Below are positions 22,365-31,826 of a stretch of DNA of 53,999 nt, in pieces. Made by a program: the position numbers and the translations under genes. Position 1 is the stretch's first letter, and every line of letters begins with the position of its first letter. The DNA is from an uncultured Streptococcus sp. (GTDB lineage: Bacteria > Bacillota > Bacilli > Lactobacillales > Streptococcaceae): contig NZ_CALTUR010000001.1 of the NCBI RefSeq assembly GCF_943912555.1, forward strand, positions 1 through 53,999, in the 5' to 3' direction. The notes under the pieces were generated by a model. That model made no database searches, was not told the DNA's origin, and saw only the letters and a program-made list of their open reading frames with translations.

Positions 22365-23189
22365 ATGATTCGTGTTGAAAATGTAAGCAAAAGTTTTGGG
22401 AGCAAAAAAGCTCTTCATCAGATTTCTTTTGAGATTAAGGAAGGTGAAATCTTTGGTTTTCTTGGCCCTTCTGGCTCAGGTAAAACAACCATGATCAATG
22501 TCTTGACAGGTCAGTTGGCTGCAGATCAAGGTAAAACAGTTTTGTTAGGCAAGAACTCTCAAGATTTAACCTCAAATGATTTGGAACAAATTGGTATTGT
22601 TAGTGATGGCAGTGGCTTTTATGAAAAGATGAGTCTTTACAAAAATCTGCTCATTTACGCTAAGTTATATGGTCTCAAGTCAGATAGAGTAAATCAGGTG
22701 CTCCAACAGGTTGGATTGGCAGATGCTAAAGATATTATCGCAGAAAAACTATCTACAGGAATGAAACAACGAATGTTCTTGGCTCGTGCCCTTCTGAATG
22801 CTCCTAAGATCCTCTTTCTAGATGAGCCAACCAGTGGCTTAGACCCTACAACATCTAAGATGATTCATACCCTACTTCAAGAATTAAAGCAAGCGAGGAC
22901 AACTATCTTTCTGACCACGCATGATATGAATGAAGCAACTCTGCTTTGTGATCGCTTATCTCTTTTAAATAAGGGGAACTTAATAGAGTATGGAAGTCCG
23001 CAAGATATTATCCAGAAGTATCATGTGGATAAGAAAGTACGTGTGGTTTATAATGATGGACGAGAACAGATAGTTCCATTTGAAGAATTACCACATTTAG
23101 ACACGACAGATTTGATGGTGGTTCACTCTTGTGAGCCAACTCTAGAAGAAATCTTTATCAGATTGACAGGAGAAAAGTTAGATGTTTAG
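22365..23189 (+). CDS. ABC transporter ATP-binding protein
   Basis: 274 residues. Walker A GPSGSGKT (about 35-42), Q-loop region EQIGIVSDGSGFY, signature LSTGMKQRMFLARALL, Walker B ILFLDEPTSGLD and the H-loop TTHD. The extra C-terminal domain (about 215-274) is like those of BcrA/YhcH-type drug and peptide exporters. Its last codons overlap the permease start by 8 bp. RBS AAAGGAG. Confidence 0.93.
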   Translation: MIRVENVSKSFGSKKALHQISFEIKEGEIFGFLGPSGSGKTTMINVLTGQLAADQGKTVLLGKNSQDLTSNDLEQIGIVSDGSGFYEKMSLYKNLLIYAKLYGLKSDRVNQVLQQVGLADAKDIIAEKLSTGMKQRMFLARALLNAPKILFLDEPTSGLDPTTSKMIHTLLQELKQARTTIFLTTHDMNEATLLCDRLSLLNKGNLIEYGSPQDIIQKYHVDKKVRVVYNDGREQIVPFEELPHLDTTDLMVVHSCEPTLEEIFIRLTGEKLDV

Positions 23190-23880
23190 AAAATTAAATG
23201 CCCTACTATGGTTAAGATTACAAGTTCTTATCAGCAATTCAACTTTATTGGCGAGTCTATTGATGCCTTTTGGTACTGCTGTTCTATATAATGAATTTTC
23301 AAATAAGGATGGACAATTGAGCCTATTTTTACTATCTGCTAGCTTGACGATGGTCTTGAGCATGGGAAGTGGTTATATGGTATCGATTATGATGGCAGAA
23401 GATAAGGAAAAGCGCAATCTTAAATCACTCATCCTAAGTGGTGTGACAGCAACAGAATATACTATTAGTATGCTCGTTCTTCCTATGTTGATTATGTTGC
23501 TTGGAATGATTTTACTACCAATCTATCTTAAAGTAGATGTATCAGGTTACCTATTTGCCTATGTTATCTATTTGGTCTTAGCAACTATTAGTGTTATTTT
23601 TCTCAACCTTCTAATCGGTGCGGTGTCAGATACTCAATCTAAAGCGCAAGTTTATAGTATCTTCCCTATGTTAATTGTCTCTTTTTTACCTATGATTGCT
23701 CTTCAAAATGATACGGTTCAAAAAGTGTTGGATTACTCGTTCATCGGTCCTATTGTAAATCTTTTAAATAAAAAAGGTGGGGAAATATCTTTTTCTAATA
23801 TCGGCATGTTACTTGCCTGGGTACTTGTGTTAGGGATAGCAAATCTCTTTGTATTGAAAAATAGCTATAAAGCAAGATAG
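23182..23880 (+). CDS. ABC transporter permease
   Basis: 232 residues with six hydrophobic helices, no signal peptide. Topology is that of ABC-2 type exporters: a conserved cytoplasmic MMAEDKEKRNLKSLILSGVT segment after helix 2. Translationally coupled to the ATPase. The pair most likely exports or detoxifies a peptide or antibiotic; the substrate cannot be inferred from sequence. Confidence 0.88.
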   Translation: MFRKLNALLWLRLQVLISNSTLLASLLMPFGTAVLYNEFSNKDGQLSLFLLSASLTMVLSMGSGYMVSIMMAEDKEKRNLKSLILSGVTATEYTISMLVLPMLIMLLGMILLPIYLKVDVSGYLFAYVIYLVLATISVIFLNLLIGAVSDTQSKAQVYSIFPMLIVSFLPMIALQNDTVQKVLDYSFIGPIVNLLNKKGGEISFSNIGMLLAWVLVLGIANLFVLKNSYKAR

Positions 23881-23889
23881 GAGATTTAT

Positions 23890-24531
23890 ATGAAATTACT
23901 TAAAAACCTCGGCTGGTTTCTTCTAGCTGTTCTATCCTTTTTCTTTGGCTATGGTCTGGTTCAGAGTATGGCTCTGTCAGCTCTTGGACTAGGGGCTTCG
24001 ATATATGGAGTTTTACCACTTTATATCGCCCTGTCAGGAGCCTATGTTTATGGAATTTACAGATGGTATCAGACAGAAAAGGTTAGCATCCAGACGACTG
24101 CTTTTAATCGTCATATCTGGTTGCCTACTCTGGTTTTGCTAGTGGCTATTACAGCCCAGTTCTTTTTACCAGAAGATCCGTCGGTCAGTCAACAAATCGT
24201 ATCTCAACTGACAGTGGAACAGCCTGCATTTGGTTTCTTTATGGTGGTGGTCTTTGCTCCTTTGACGGAAGAACTTATCTTTAGAGGGATGTTGGCACGC
24301 TATCTCTTTCCTAAGCAGGACAATAGTAAACAAACTCTGATTTTCCTTCTGGTATCTAGTCTTTTGTTTGCCTTGATTCATTTCCCAGGTGATGTGCAAC
24401 AATTTTTTGTCTATTTTAGCCTAGGTTTCAGCTTGGGCTTGGCTTATATTAGTAGAAAAGGTCTGGTCTACAGTATTTCTCTCCACGCTTTGAATAATTT
24501 AGTCAGCTTTTTGATGATTCTCATGCTATAA
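23890..24531 (+). CDS. CPBP-family intramembrane glutamic protease
   Basis: 213 residues, multi-helix membrane protein with the CPBP/Abi signature: motif 1 APLTEELIFRGML with EE and R, motif 2 FALIHFP and motif 3 HALNNLVSF. CPBP proteins process peptides or give bacteriocin self-immunity in lactic acid bacteria. Being in the operon of an exporter and XRE regulator is a typical immunity-type context, although no bacteriocin precursor is seen here. RBS AGGAG 8 bp upstream. Confidence 0.88.
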   Translation: MKLLKNLGWFLLAVLSFFFGYGLVQSMALSALGLGASIYGVLPLYIALSGAYVYGIYRWYQTEKVSIQTTAFNRHIWLPTLVLLVAITAQFFLPEDPSVSQQIVSQLTVEQPAFGFFMVVVFAPLTEELIFRGMLARYLFPKQDNSKQTLIFLLVSSLLFALIHFPGDVQQFFVYFSLGFSLGLAYISRKGLVYSISLHALNNLVSFLMILML

Positions 24532-24548
24532 TAGAGTCAGGAGGTCAC

Positions 24549-24779
24549 ATGAAACGAGTAATTTTATTAGCAGTGATTCAGGCAGTTGTTCTATTTTTTA
24601 TCATTGGGGCGTTAGCTTATGTCTTCAAAGGTGATTTCTTCTACAGTCATCTAGCAGTAGTCTTTGCCCCTATTGCTGGTATCTGGCGTTTTGGGACAGC
24701 TTACACAACGGAGATTGTCTTGCCTCGAAAGGCAGCTGAAATTGCTGAAAAGCGTAAAGCAGGCAACAATTCAAAATAA
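24549..24779 (+). CDS. Small membrane protein at the operon end
   Basis: 76 residues: MKRVILLAVIQAVVLFFIIG..., two hydrophobic helices and a charged C-terminus (RKAAEIAEKRKAGNNSK). It follows the CPBP gene with a strong AGGAGG and is followed by a terminator. Unknown function. Confidence 0.7.
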   Translation: MKRVILLAVIQAVVLFFIIGALAYVFKGDFFYSHLAVVFAPIAGIWRFGTAYTTEIVLPRKAAEIAEKRKAGNNSK

Positions 24780-24784
24780 AAGAG

Positions 24785-24809
24785 TCCGATGAAGTTCATC
24801 GGATTTTTG
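24785..24809 (+). terminator. Terminator of the XRE/ABC/CPBP operon
   Basis: TCCGATG (24785-24791) and CATCGGA (24797-24803), then TTTTTG. Confidence 0.85.
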
Positions 24810-24933
24810 TATTAGCGCTAATTTTTAGGGTCGTCACTTGATTTTTAAAGACAGGCAAACTTTTCTGCTGATTTTCATGAAGAGCCTGCGCTTTTATGGT
24901 AAAATAGTAACAGAATAAAAGAGGAGAGAAACA

Positions 24934-26697
24934 ATGAAACGTAGTATGTATGCTGGTCGTGTTCGTGAGGAACACATCGGACAAGAAATAACCTTGAAAG
25001 GATGGGTTAGCCGTCGTCGTGACCTTGGAGGTTTGATCTTTATCGACCTTCGTGACCGTGAAGGAATCATGCAGTTGGTTATCAACCCTGAAAAAGTATC
25101 TGCCGAGGTCATGGCAACAGCTGAAAGCCTTCGTAGCGAATTTGTTATCGAGGTGACTGGTCAGGTCGCTGCGCGTGAGCAAGCCAATGATAAGTTGCCA
25201 ACTGGTGCAGTTGAGTTGAATGTGACAGCTCTTACTGTGCTCAATACAGCTAAAACAACACCATTTGAAATTAAGGATGGGATTGAGGCCAATGACGATA
25301 CGCGTTTGCGTTACCGTTACCTTGACCTTCGTCGTCCAGAAATGCTGGAAAATCTTAAACTTCGTGCTAAGGTGACCCACTCTATTCGTAACTACTTGGA
25401 TGAGTTGGAGTTTATCGACGTGGAGACACCATTCCTTTCTAAGTCAACGCCTGAAGGGGCGCGTGACTATTTGGTACCATCTCGTGTCAATAAAGGGCAT
25501 TTTTACGCGCTTCCTCAAAGTCCACAAATCACGAAACAGCTCTTGATGAATGCTGGTTTTGACCGTTACTACCAAATCGTAAAATGTTTCCGTGATGAGG
25601 ACTTGCGTGGAGACCGCCAGCCTGAGTTTACCCAGGTCGACTTGGAAACATCCTTCCTTACTGAGCAAGAAATCCAAGATATCACAGAAGGCTTGATTGC
25701 GCGCGTGATGAAGGAAACTAAAGGCATCGAAGTGACGCTTCCATTCCCTCGTATGAAATACGATGACGCTATGGCTCTTTACGGTTCTGATAAACCTGAT
25801 ACGCGTTTTGACATGTTGCTTCAGGATTTGACAGCAGTGGTCAAAGGTGTAAACTTTAAAGTCTTTTCAGAAGCACCTGCTGTAAAAGCCATTGTGGTCA
25901 AAGGCGCTGCGGACAACTATTCACGTAAAGACATCGACAAGATGACTGAAGTAGCCAAACAATATGGTGCCAAAGGTCTTGCTTGGGTCAAGGTTGTTGA
26001 TGGAGAATTAAACGGACCAGTTGCTAAGTTCTTGACTAGCATCCAAGCAGAATTGACAACAGCACTTGCTCTTGAAGATAAGGACTTGGTTCTCTTTGTG
26101 GCAGATACGCTTGAGGTAGCCAATGCAACCCTTGGTGCCCTTCGTGGCCGTATTGCCAAGGAGCTTGGTTTGATTGATAACGATAAATTTAACTTCCTTT
26201 GGGTAGTTGACTGGCCAATGTTTGAATGGTCTGAAGAAGAAGGTCGCTACATGAGCGCCCACCATCCATTCACTCTTCCACAGGAAGAAACTGCTCACGA
26301 ATTAGAAGGTGATTTGGCTAAGGTTCGTGCCATTGCTTACGATATCGTCTTGAACGGTTATGAGCTTGGTGGTGGTAGCCTTCGTATCAATCAAAAAGAC
26401 CTTCAAGAACGCATGTTCAAGGCTCTTGGTTTCTCATCTGAAGAAGCAAATGATCAGTTTGGCTTCCTTCTTGAAGCCATGGACTATGGTTTCCCACCAC
26501 ACGGTGGTTTGGCTATCGGGCTTGACCGTTTTGTCATGTTGCTTGCAGGAGAAGAAAATATCCGTGAAGTCATTGCCTTTCCTAAGAACAACAAGGCAAC
26601 TGACCCAATGACACAAGCTCCTTCAACAGTAGCTCTCAAACAACTAGAGGAACTCAGCTTACAAGTAGAAGAAGATGAAACAAGCAAAACGAATTAA
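24934..26697 (+). CDS. aspS: Aspartyl-tRNA synthetase
   Basis: 587 residues, class II, bacterial type. N-terminal OB anticodon domain (about 1-105), motif 2 [20 protein letters not shown], the GAD insertion (about 290-415) and motif 3 [15 protein letters not shown]. Charges tRNA-Asp. An extended -10 (TGGTAAAAT) stands upstream. Its last 23 bases overlap the yitT-like gene, so the two are probably co-transcribed. RBS GAGGAGAG. Confidence 0.97.
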   Translation: MKRSMYAGRVREEHIGQEITLKGWVSRRRDLGGLIFIDLRDREGIMQLVINPEKVSAEVMATAESLRSEFVIEVTGQVAAREQANDKLPTGAVELNVTALTVLNTAKTTPFEIKDGIEANDDTRLRYRYLDLRRPEMLENLKLRAKVTHSIRNYLDELEFIDVETPFLSKSTPEGARDYLVPSRVNKGHFYALPQSPQITKQLLMNAGFDRYYQIVKCFRDEDLRGDRQPEFTQVDLETSFLTEQEIQDITEGLIARVMKETKGIEVTLPFPRMKYDDAMALYGSDKPDTRFDMLLQDLTAVVKGVNFKVFSEAPAVKAIVVKGAADNYSRKDIDKMTEVAKQYGAKGLAWVKVVDGELNGPVAKFLTSIQAELTTALALEDKDLVLFVADTLEVANATLGALRGRIAKELGLIDNDKFNFLWVVDWPMFEWSEEEGRYMSAHHPFTLPQEETAHELEGDLAKVRAIAYDIVLNGYELGGGSLRINQKDLQERMFKALGFSSEEANDQFGFLLEAMDYGFPPHGGLAIGLDRFVMLLAGEENIREVIAFPKNNKATDPMTQAPSTVALKQLEELSLQVEEDETSKTN

Positions 26698-27616
26698 GCG
26701 GTGGCGCTATTATCTGCGCCGCTTTGCTTATCAGATAAAAATTTTACGTGTCTTACAAAGCATCTCTCGCGAAAAATATGATGAGAAGATTTCGGCCTCT
26801 CTGGTCTATGGATTTTTATCAGCAGTAGCGGTCAATTTCTTTTTCCAACCAGGGCATGTGTATTCGAGTGGTGCGACAGGTCTGGCACAGATTATCTCTG
26901 CCTTGAGTAATCACTGGTTTGGTTTTCATATTCCAATTTCATTGGCTTTCTACGCTATTAATTTTCCTTTGATGGTTTTAGCTTGGTATCAGATTGGCCA
27001 TAAGTTCACCGTCTTTACCTTTATCACGGTGTCCATGAGTTCCTTCTTTATCCAGTTTGTCCCTGTGGCGACCTTAACGGAGGATCCCATTATCAATGCC
27101 CTTTTTGGGGGTGTTGTCATGGGCTTGGGGATTGGTTTTGCTCTTCGAAACAATATCTCCAGTGGTGGGACGGATATCGTCAGCCTGACCATTCGCAAGA
27201 AAACAGGTAAGAATGTCGGTAGTATTTCTTTCTTGGTAAATGGGACGATCATGCTGATAGCTGGTTTGACCTTTGGTTGGAAATACGCTCTCTACTCTAT
27301 GATTACCATCTTTGTCTCTAGCCGTGTCACAGACGCTGTCTTTACCAAGCAAAAACGCATGCAGGCCATGATTGTGACCAATCATCCAGAGAAGGTAATT
27401 GAAAAAATCCATAAAAAATTGCACCGCGGTGCAACCATGATCCACGATGCAGAAGGAACCTATAATCACGAGAGAAAGGCAGTTTTAATTACTGTCATTA
27501 CACGTGCAGAGTTTAATGAATTTAAACAGATTATGAAACAGGTGGATCCAAGCGCCTTTGTCTCTGTATCTGAGAATGTTCATATTTTGGGACGGTTCGT
27601 TGAAACAGATAATTAA
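26675..27616 (+). CDS. YitT-family (DUF161/DUF2179) membrane protein
   Basis: 313 residues. A basic N-terminus is followed by about five membrane helices (about 45-205), with the conserved [19 protein letters not shown] and [16 protein letters not shown] stretches of YitT proteins. The soluble C-terminal DUF2179 domain (about 220-305) contains [19 protein letters not shown] and ends VHILGRFVE. Function is unknown; transport or osmoregulation has been proposed. The start lies 23 bp inside aspS and has only a weak GAAGAAG ribosome site, so coupling to aspS translation is likely. Confidence 0.85.
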   Translation: MKQAKRIKRWRYYLRRFAYQIKILRVLQSISREKYDEKISASLVYGFLSAVAVNFFFQPGHVYSSGATGLAQIISALSNHWFGFHIPISLAFYAINFPLMVLAWYQIGHKFTVFTFITVSMSSFFIQFVPVATLTEDPIINALFGGVVMGLGIGFALRNNISSGGTDIVSLTIRKKTGKNVGSISFLVNGTIMLIAGLTFGWKYALYSMITIFVSSRVTDAVFTKQKRMQAMIVTNHPEKVIEKIHKKLHRGATMIHDAEGTYNHERKAVLITVITRAEFNEFKQIMKQVDPSAFVSVSENVHILGRFVETDN

Positions 27617-27623
27617 TGACCAA

Positions 27624-27648
27624 AAAAACCAGCTCGAGCTGGTTTTTA
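27624..27648. terminator. Bidirectional terminator between yitT and malR
   Basis: A perfect palindrome, AAAAACCAGCTC with GAGCTGGTTTTT (27624-27647); A-run on one side, T-run on the other. It touches the malR stop codon. Confidence 0.88.
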
Positions 27649-28632
27649 TTTTTCAATAATTTTGTGGGCAATCAACTGACGGTAACAAATTTGCTTATTA
27701 CTTTTAGCATCGTTGATAATCTGGAGGATGGTTTCAAAGGAAACACGACCAAGCTCCAAACTATTGATATCGACATAGGCCGCCAAGTTGAGCTTGGGAT
27801 TGACTGAGTCGAAGCTGAGGACAGGGACATCCAGTTGGTGTTTTGCGATGTAATCACAGACCCCTGCAGCAAGGAGACTATCAATGGTAATAATAGCGTC
27901 AATATTTGGATCGTGTTTGAAGAGAAGTCTACTAAAGCGATAACCATTATCTTCAAGAAATTCAGTAGCAAAGTAAGTCAGATTAGTATCGAGAGGAAGT
28001 TGGTATTGTTTTAGAGCTAGCTCGTAACCTGTCAGACGGTCTTGTGTTACGAAGAGTCGCTTAGTACCTCCGATAAAGGCAATTCGCTTGCATCCTTTTT
28101 TGATGAAATACTCTGTCGCATCAAAACCAGCTTGGACATTGTCATTATCGACAAGTGGAATGAAGGGAGATAGAGATTTACCTAAGATAAGGAAAGGAAA
28201 TTGCTCGTCTGCTACTAACTTAACCAAAGGGTCCTCTTCTTGGGCATAGAGGAAAATCAAACCATCTACACGCTTACCATAGACCATCTGAGAAATAGCT
28301 TTAAGACGCTCTTTGGCATCTTTACCTGTCGCGATCTGAATGGCGTAGTGGTTTTCAGAGGCGACTTGGGCGATACCACGGAGGACAGATGGGAAGAAAG
28401 GATTTTGATAGAAGGCGTCTGAGTCGTCAGGAAGGACCAAGCCGATAACTTGGGTATAACTGCTTACCAAACTACGAGCATTGAGGTTGGGGTGGTAATT
28501 GAGTTCCTTCATAGCCTTGCGAACGCGTTTTTTCGTTTCGTCGCTAATGGTTGATTTATTTTGAATAACACGGGTTACGGTTGAAGGTGAAACACCAGCA
28601 GCCTTGGCCACATCTTTAATCGTAACGGGCAT
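27646..28632 (-). CDS. malR: Maltose/maltodextrin repressor MalR (LacI family)
   Basis: 328 residues. LacI helix-turn-helix and hinge at the N-terminus (TIKDVAKAAGVSPSTVTRVI; hinge near YHPNLNARSL), then a periplasmic-binding-like domain. In pneumococcus MalR represses the malXCD and malMP promoters by binding operators with the core ACGCAAACGT; both operator types are present here (33137-33155 and 33517-33532). Divided from malA by 9 bp and transcribed with it. Confidence 0.93.
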   Translation of the reverse strand: MPVTIKDVAKAAGVSPSTVTRVIQNKSTISDETKKRVRKAMKELNYHPNLNARSLVSSYTQVIGLVLPDDSDAFYQNPFFPSVLRGIAQVASENHYAIQIATGKDAKERLKAISQMVYGKRVDGLIFLYAQEEDPLVKLVADEQFPFLILGKSLSPFIPLVDNDNVQAGFDATEYFIKKGCKRIAFIGGTKRLFVTQDRLTGYELALKQYQLPLDTNLTYFATEFLEDNGYRFSRLLFKHDPNIDAIITIDSLLAAGVCDYIAKHQLDVPVLSFDSVNPKLNLAAYVDINSLELGRVSFETILQIINDAKSNKQICYRQLIAHKIIEK

Positions 28633-28641
28633 AAAAATCTC

Positions 28642-29442
28642 CTATTTATGGTAATCTGGATCACGGAAATGTGTTTTATAAAAGATAGTGACCAGATATA
28701 GAACAAAAAGAATGTTTTGTACAGTGATGAGGGTTGTCATATTTTGGCCAAATAATCCCAAAATAAGCGTAATCAGAGTTGGCAATCCTAAACAGTTCAA
28801 GATAAAATGGTAGCACTCTTTAAAGGTTCTAAATGAAAAGAGGCGTGATTTCTTAGTGATATAAAGGAGAAGACTCGCTCCTAGAGAGATGATAAAGAAA
28901 TTCAAACCAAAGAGGAAGCTTGCACCGAGAACTAGGAAGAGACTGATATAGACACGATTCTGCTGGTACCAGTCTTTAGAAATTGCTTGGGTCAAGCTGT
29001 CCTTGCTTTTGAAACTCTCAGTCTGAATGGCTTGGTAAGAGATGCGGGTCAGTTCTTTACTTTCCTTGCTGATGACCAGTTCTTTTGTATCGAAATGTAG
29101 TTGCAAGTCCTTCGGTAACTCCTTGCTTTGACTTGGACCAATCACAACAGAAGGGGCTTGACTAGCTGTTCCTGTATAAGTTAACTTACCATCAACAATT
29201 CTAGCATGTTCAGAGAGATTCTGAACAACTTCATCTGTCAGAGGTTCATAGACATTATCGATAAAGGTTTCTAGCGGATAAGTCTCCTGGGAGCTGTTTT
29301 GAATAGCAATGGGTACCATAGACAAGCTGATAAGGAAGATACTGGTAAAGAGTAGTTGAAACCAGTTGAGTCCGAAACGTTTGGACAGGGGCTTACGAAA
29401 TCCCCAAATACTTGAAAAATATGAAAATGGATATGGAAGCAT
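28642..29442 (-). CDS. malA: MalA, maltodextrin-locus membrane protein (DUF1189)
   Basis: 266 residues. One membrane helix near residues 27-47, a large external region (about 48-165), and three or four C-terminal helices, the usual DUF1189 layout. Located upstream of malR, exactly as in the pneumococcal mal locus. A precise role is not established; it may help maltodextrin transport or regulation. Confidence 0.85.
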   Translation of the reverse strand: MLPYPFSYFSSIWGFRKPLSKRFGLNWFQLLFTSIFLISLSMVPIAIQNSSQETYPLETFIDNVYEPLTDEVVQNLSEHARIVDGKLTYTGTASQAPSVVIGPSQSKELPKDLQLHFDTKELVISKESKELTRISYQAIQTESFKSKDSLTQAISKDWYQQNRVYISLFLVLGASFLFGLNFFIISLGASLLLYITKKSRLFSFRTFKECYHFILNCLGLPTLITLILGLFGQNMTTLITVQNILFVLYLVTIFYKTHFRDPDYHK

Positions 29443-29479
29443 TTGTATCTTTCTAAAAGGTGTTTTCTATATGAGTATT

Positions 29480-29508
29480 ATTATATAGAGAAATGTGCTT
29501 TATTTCAA
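29480..29508 (-). promoter_or_regulatory. malA-malR promoter
   Basis: Minus strand TTGAAA (29503-29508), 17 bp, TATAAT (29480-29485), 38 bp before the malA start. No palindrome of MalR type overlaps it. Confidence 0.65.
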
Positions 29509-29562
29509 GTCTAGGGGGTAAATTGCTTGTTGTTAGTATAGATTTTGTAACAATAAGAAAAG

Positions 29563-29595
29563 GGTGGCGGGGATAGATTATCCCTTGTCGCCACC
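29563..29595 (-). terminator. malXCD operon terminator, overlapping the malD coding end
   Basis: GGTGGCG (29563-29569) with CGCCACC (29589-29595), extended by GGGATA/TATCCC pairs. On the minus strand it is followed by CTTTTCTT. The right arm encodes the last MalD residues. Confidence 0.7.
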
Positions 29596-30420
29596 ACTTG
29601 TAAGTCCTGAAACAAAGTTCTTTTGTAGGAAGAAGAAGAGAATACAGATTGGAAGGGCGATGAGGATAGCACCTGCTGAGAAGTAGGCAATCTTCATGTT
29701 TTTCACATTGTTAACGAAGGTTTGGAGACCAACGGCAACAGTAAAGTATTCTTTCTCACGAAGCAAGAAACTAGAGAGGATGTAGTCTCCGAAAGGTCCC
29801 ATGAAGGCCCAGAGAGCTTGTACAGCGATCATTGGGCGAACAAGTGGAAGAACAATTTGCCAGAAGCGGCGGAAGTGTCCTGCACCGTCTAGTTTTGCGG
29901 ATTCATCTAGAGACATTGGGACTGTATCGAAGTAACCTTTCATCAACCAAGCATTCATCGGGATACCTCCACCAACGTAGAGGAAGATGAGGAACCAGCT
30001 GTGGTTAAGGGCGTTCAACATAAGTGCCATAACGAAGAAGGCTGTCAAAGCGGCCATGGTTGGCACCATTTGGATAATCAAGAAGAAGACCAAACTTTGT
30101 TTACGAGCCAAGAAGTTGTAACGACTATAGGCATAACCAGCAAGTACGATGATACTTGTTTGAACAGCCATAGTAATCAAGGCGATAATCAAAGTGTTGA
30201 GGTACCAAGTGCCGTACAAGGTTTCAGAGAAGAGGCCTTGGAAGTTAGCAAAACTAAAGTCGACGTTGCTGTCTAGTTTAAAGGCTACTACGTTACCAGT
30301 CTTGAAGGCTGACATGATAGTAATCAAAAGTGGATAGATAATTACGATTGAAAGGCCAACCAAGTAGAGGTAAGTAAGGGTTTGAGTCAGTCTACGTTTG
30401 AGTTTGATTGAGTTATTCAT
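29578..30420 (-). CDS. malD: Maltodextrin ABC transporter permease MalD
   Basis: 280 residues from ATG 30420, preceded by GGAGG (the frame is open a little further, without a ribosome site). Six membrane helices and the EAA loop ([20 protein letters not shown]). It belongs to the MalG family and pairs with MalC. No ATPase gene is in the operon; in pneumococcus MsmK energises several sugar transporters. Start lies 2 bp after the malC stop. Confidence 0.95.
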   Translation of the reverse strand: MNNSIKLKRRLTQTLTYLYLVGLSIVIIYPLLITIMSAFKTGNVVAFKLDSNVDFSFANFQGLFSETLYGTWYLNTLIIALITMAVQTSIIVLAGYAYSRYNFLARKQSLVFFLIIQMVPTMAALTAFFVMALMLNALNHSWFLIFLYVGGGIPMNAWLMKGYFDTVPMSLDESAKLDGAGHFRRFWQIVLPLVRPMIAVQALWAFMGPFGDYILSSFLLREKEYFTVAVGLQTFVNNVKNMKIAYFSAGAILIALPICILFFFLQKNFVSGLTSGGDKG

Positions 30421-30421
30421 C

Positions 30422-31714
30422 TTAGACGTCCTCCATATCAAATGCGTGTAGTTTCTTGAATGCGATCATAGAGATTGAGATGACAATGATAGAGATAATC
30501 AAGGTAACAGCTGCCGCCATAGAGTATTGAGGAGATGTACCTGTTGTCAGACGGTAGATCCATGAGATCAAGATATCGGTTGAACCAGCTCCACCACCGA
30601 CACTACCAGGTCCTCCAGCATTAAAGAGGTACATGATAGAGAAGTTGTTAAAGTTGAAGGTGTATTGGCTAATCAAAGTAGGTGCCGCAACGGCCAAGAT
30701 CATTGGGAAAGTGATGTTGCGGAATTTTTGCCAAGCATTGGCACCGTCAATATAAGCTGCTTCGTAAAGGTCGTTAGGAATAGATTGTAAGATACCCAAA
30801 GTCAAAACGTAGATGTATGGGAATCCAAGCCAACCTTGCATCATAATCAAGGCAATCTTAGTCCAAGTTGGGTCTGTTTTCCAAGGAATAAGAGCACCAT
30901 CAAGGAAAGGAAGGAATTTAGCCAAGATTGGCAATACTTGAGTGTTGATAGCTCCGACACTATCGTTAAACATGTTTGAGAATGTCAAGATAGTGATGAA
31001 GGCTGGGACAGCCCAAGGAAGAAGGAAAATAACACCAAAGATACGTTTTCCTTTGATAAATGGTTGGTTGGCAATGATAGCTGTGAAGATACCGATGACG
31101 ATCTGTAAAGTTGAGGCAGCCAAAGCCCAGATGATGGTCCAAGAAAGAACGGCACCAAAGGCAGAACGGAAGGTACTCAAACTCCAGATGTTCGTAAAGT
31201 TGGTCAAACCAACCCAGTCCAACAATTTGTTTGGTGGCAAGTGTTGGAAGTCGTAGTTGGTAAAGGCAATCATCAAGGTTACGATAACTGGAAAGATAAT
31301 CGCAAAAGTCATGGCAATATAAGATGGAATGATCAAGAGGTAAGGGAAGCCATTTTCATAGATTCCTTTGATCATATCTTTTAGCGTAAGTGGTACTGGA
31401 ATTCCATTGTTAATACGTTTTGCGATTGTATGTGCATCTTTAATATTTGAGAAATAAAAGAGCACATAAACGACTACAAAGATTAAATGGAAGGCACCAC
31501 GAATCAGCATAAAGAGTGAATTGTCACGACCTGGCTTGTCACCAAGAGTGATGAGATTGCTTAATTCAGGGGCTGCAAGTGCTAGGAAATAAAGGACAAA
31601 TACGATGGTTACACCAAGGAAGATAAAACCTTTGGCTTTTTGTTTATTGTAAATCTGTCCTAACCCAGGAATGATAGACAGCAGGGCTGCTTTACTAGGT
31701 TGTTGCTTTTCCAT
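30422..31714 (-). CDS. malC: Maltodextrin ABC transporter permease MalC
   Basis: 430 residues from ATG 31714 with AAAGGAG upstream. MalF-family permease with about eight helices and the EAA loop [20 protein letters not shown] near residue 325. The N-terminal part carries two helices with the [18 protein letters not shown] motif seen in Gram-positive MalF proteins. Between malX and malC a GC-rich hairpin lies at 31785-31817. Confidence 0.95.
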   Translation of the reverse strand: MEKQQPSKAALLSIIPGLGQIYNKQKAKGFIFLGVTIVFVLYFLALAAPELSNLITLGDKPGRDNSLFMLIRGAFHLIFVVVYVLFYFSNIKDAHTIAKRINNGIPVPLTLKDMIKGIYENGFPYLLIIPSYIAMTFAIIFPVIVTLMIAFTNYDFQHLPPNKLLDWVGLTNFTNIWSLSTFRSAFGAVLSWTIIWALAASTLQIVIGIFTAIIANQPFIKGKRIFGVIFLLPWAVPAFITILTFSNMFNDSVGAINTQVLPILAKFLPFLDGALIPWKTDPTWTKIALIMMQGWLGFPYIYVLTLGILQSIPNDLYEAAYIDGANAWQKFRNITFPMILAVAAPTLISQYTFNFNNFSIMYLFNAGGPGSVGGGAGSTDILISWIYRLTTGTSPQYSMAAAVTLIISIIVISISMIAFKKLHAFDMEDV

Positions 31715-31784
31715 AATAACTCCTTTCATAGGATACTGGTTTCTAATCAAAACCTAAACTATATATGTTTTTTCTATTGATAAA

Positions 31785-31817
31785 TTCAAAGGGGGATTTG
31801 AATTCCACCCCCCTTGA
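31785..31817 (-). terminator. malX-malC intergenic hairpin (attenuator/stabiliser)
   Basis: TTCAA-GGGGG (31785-31795) pairs with CCCCC-TTGAA on the other side. The minus-strand tail is only moderately T-rich, so it probably reduces but does not stop read-through and protects malX mRNA, giving more binding protein than permease. This is inference. Confidence 0.6.
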
Positions 31818-31826
31818 ACAAATTTT

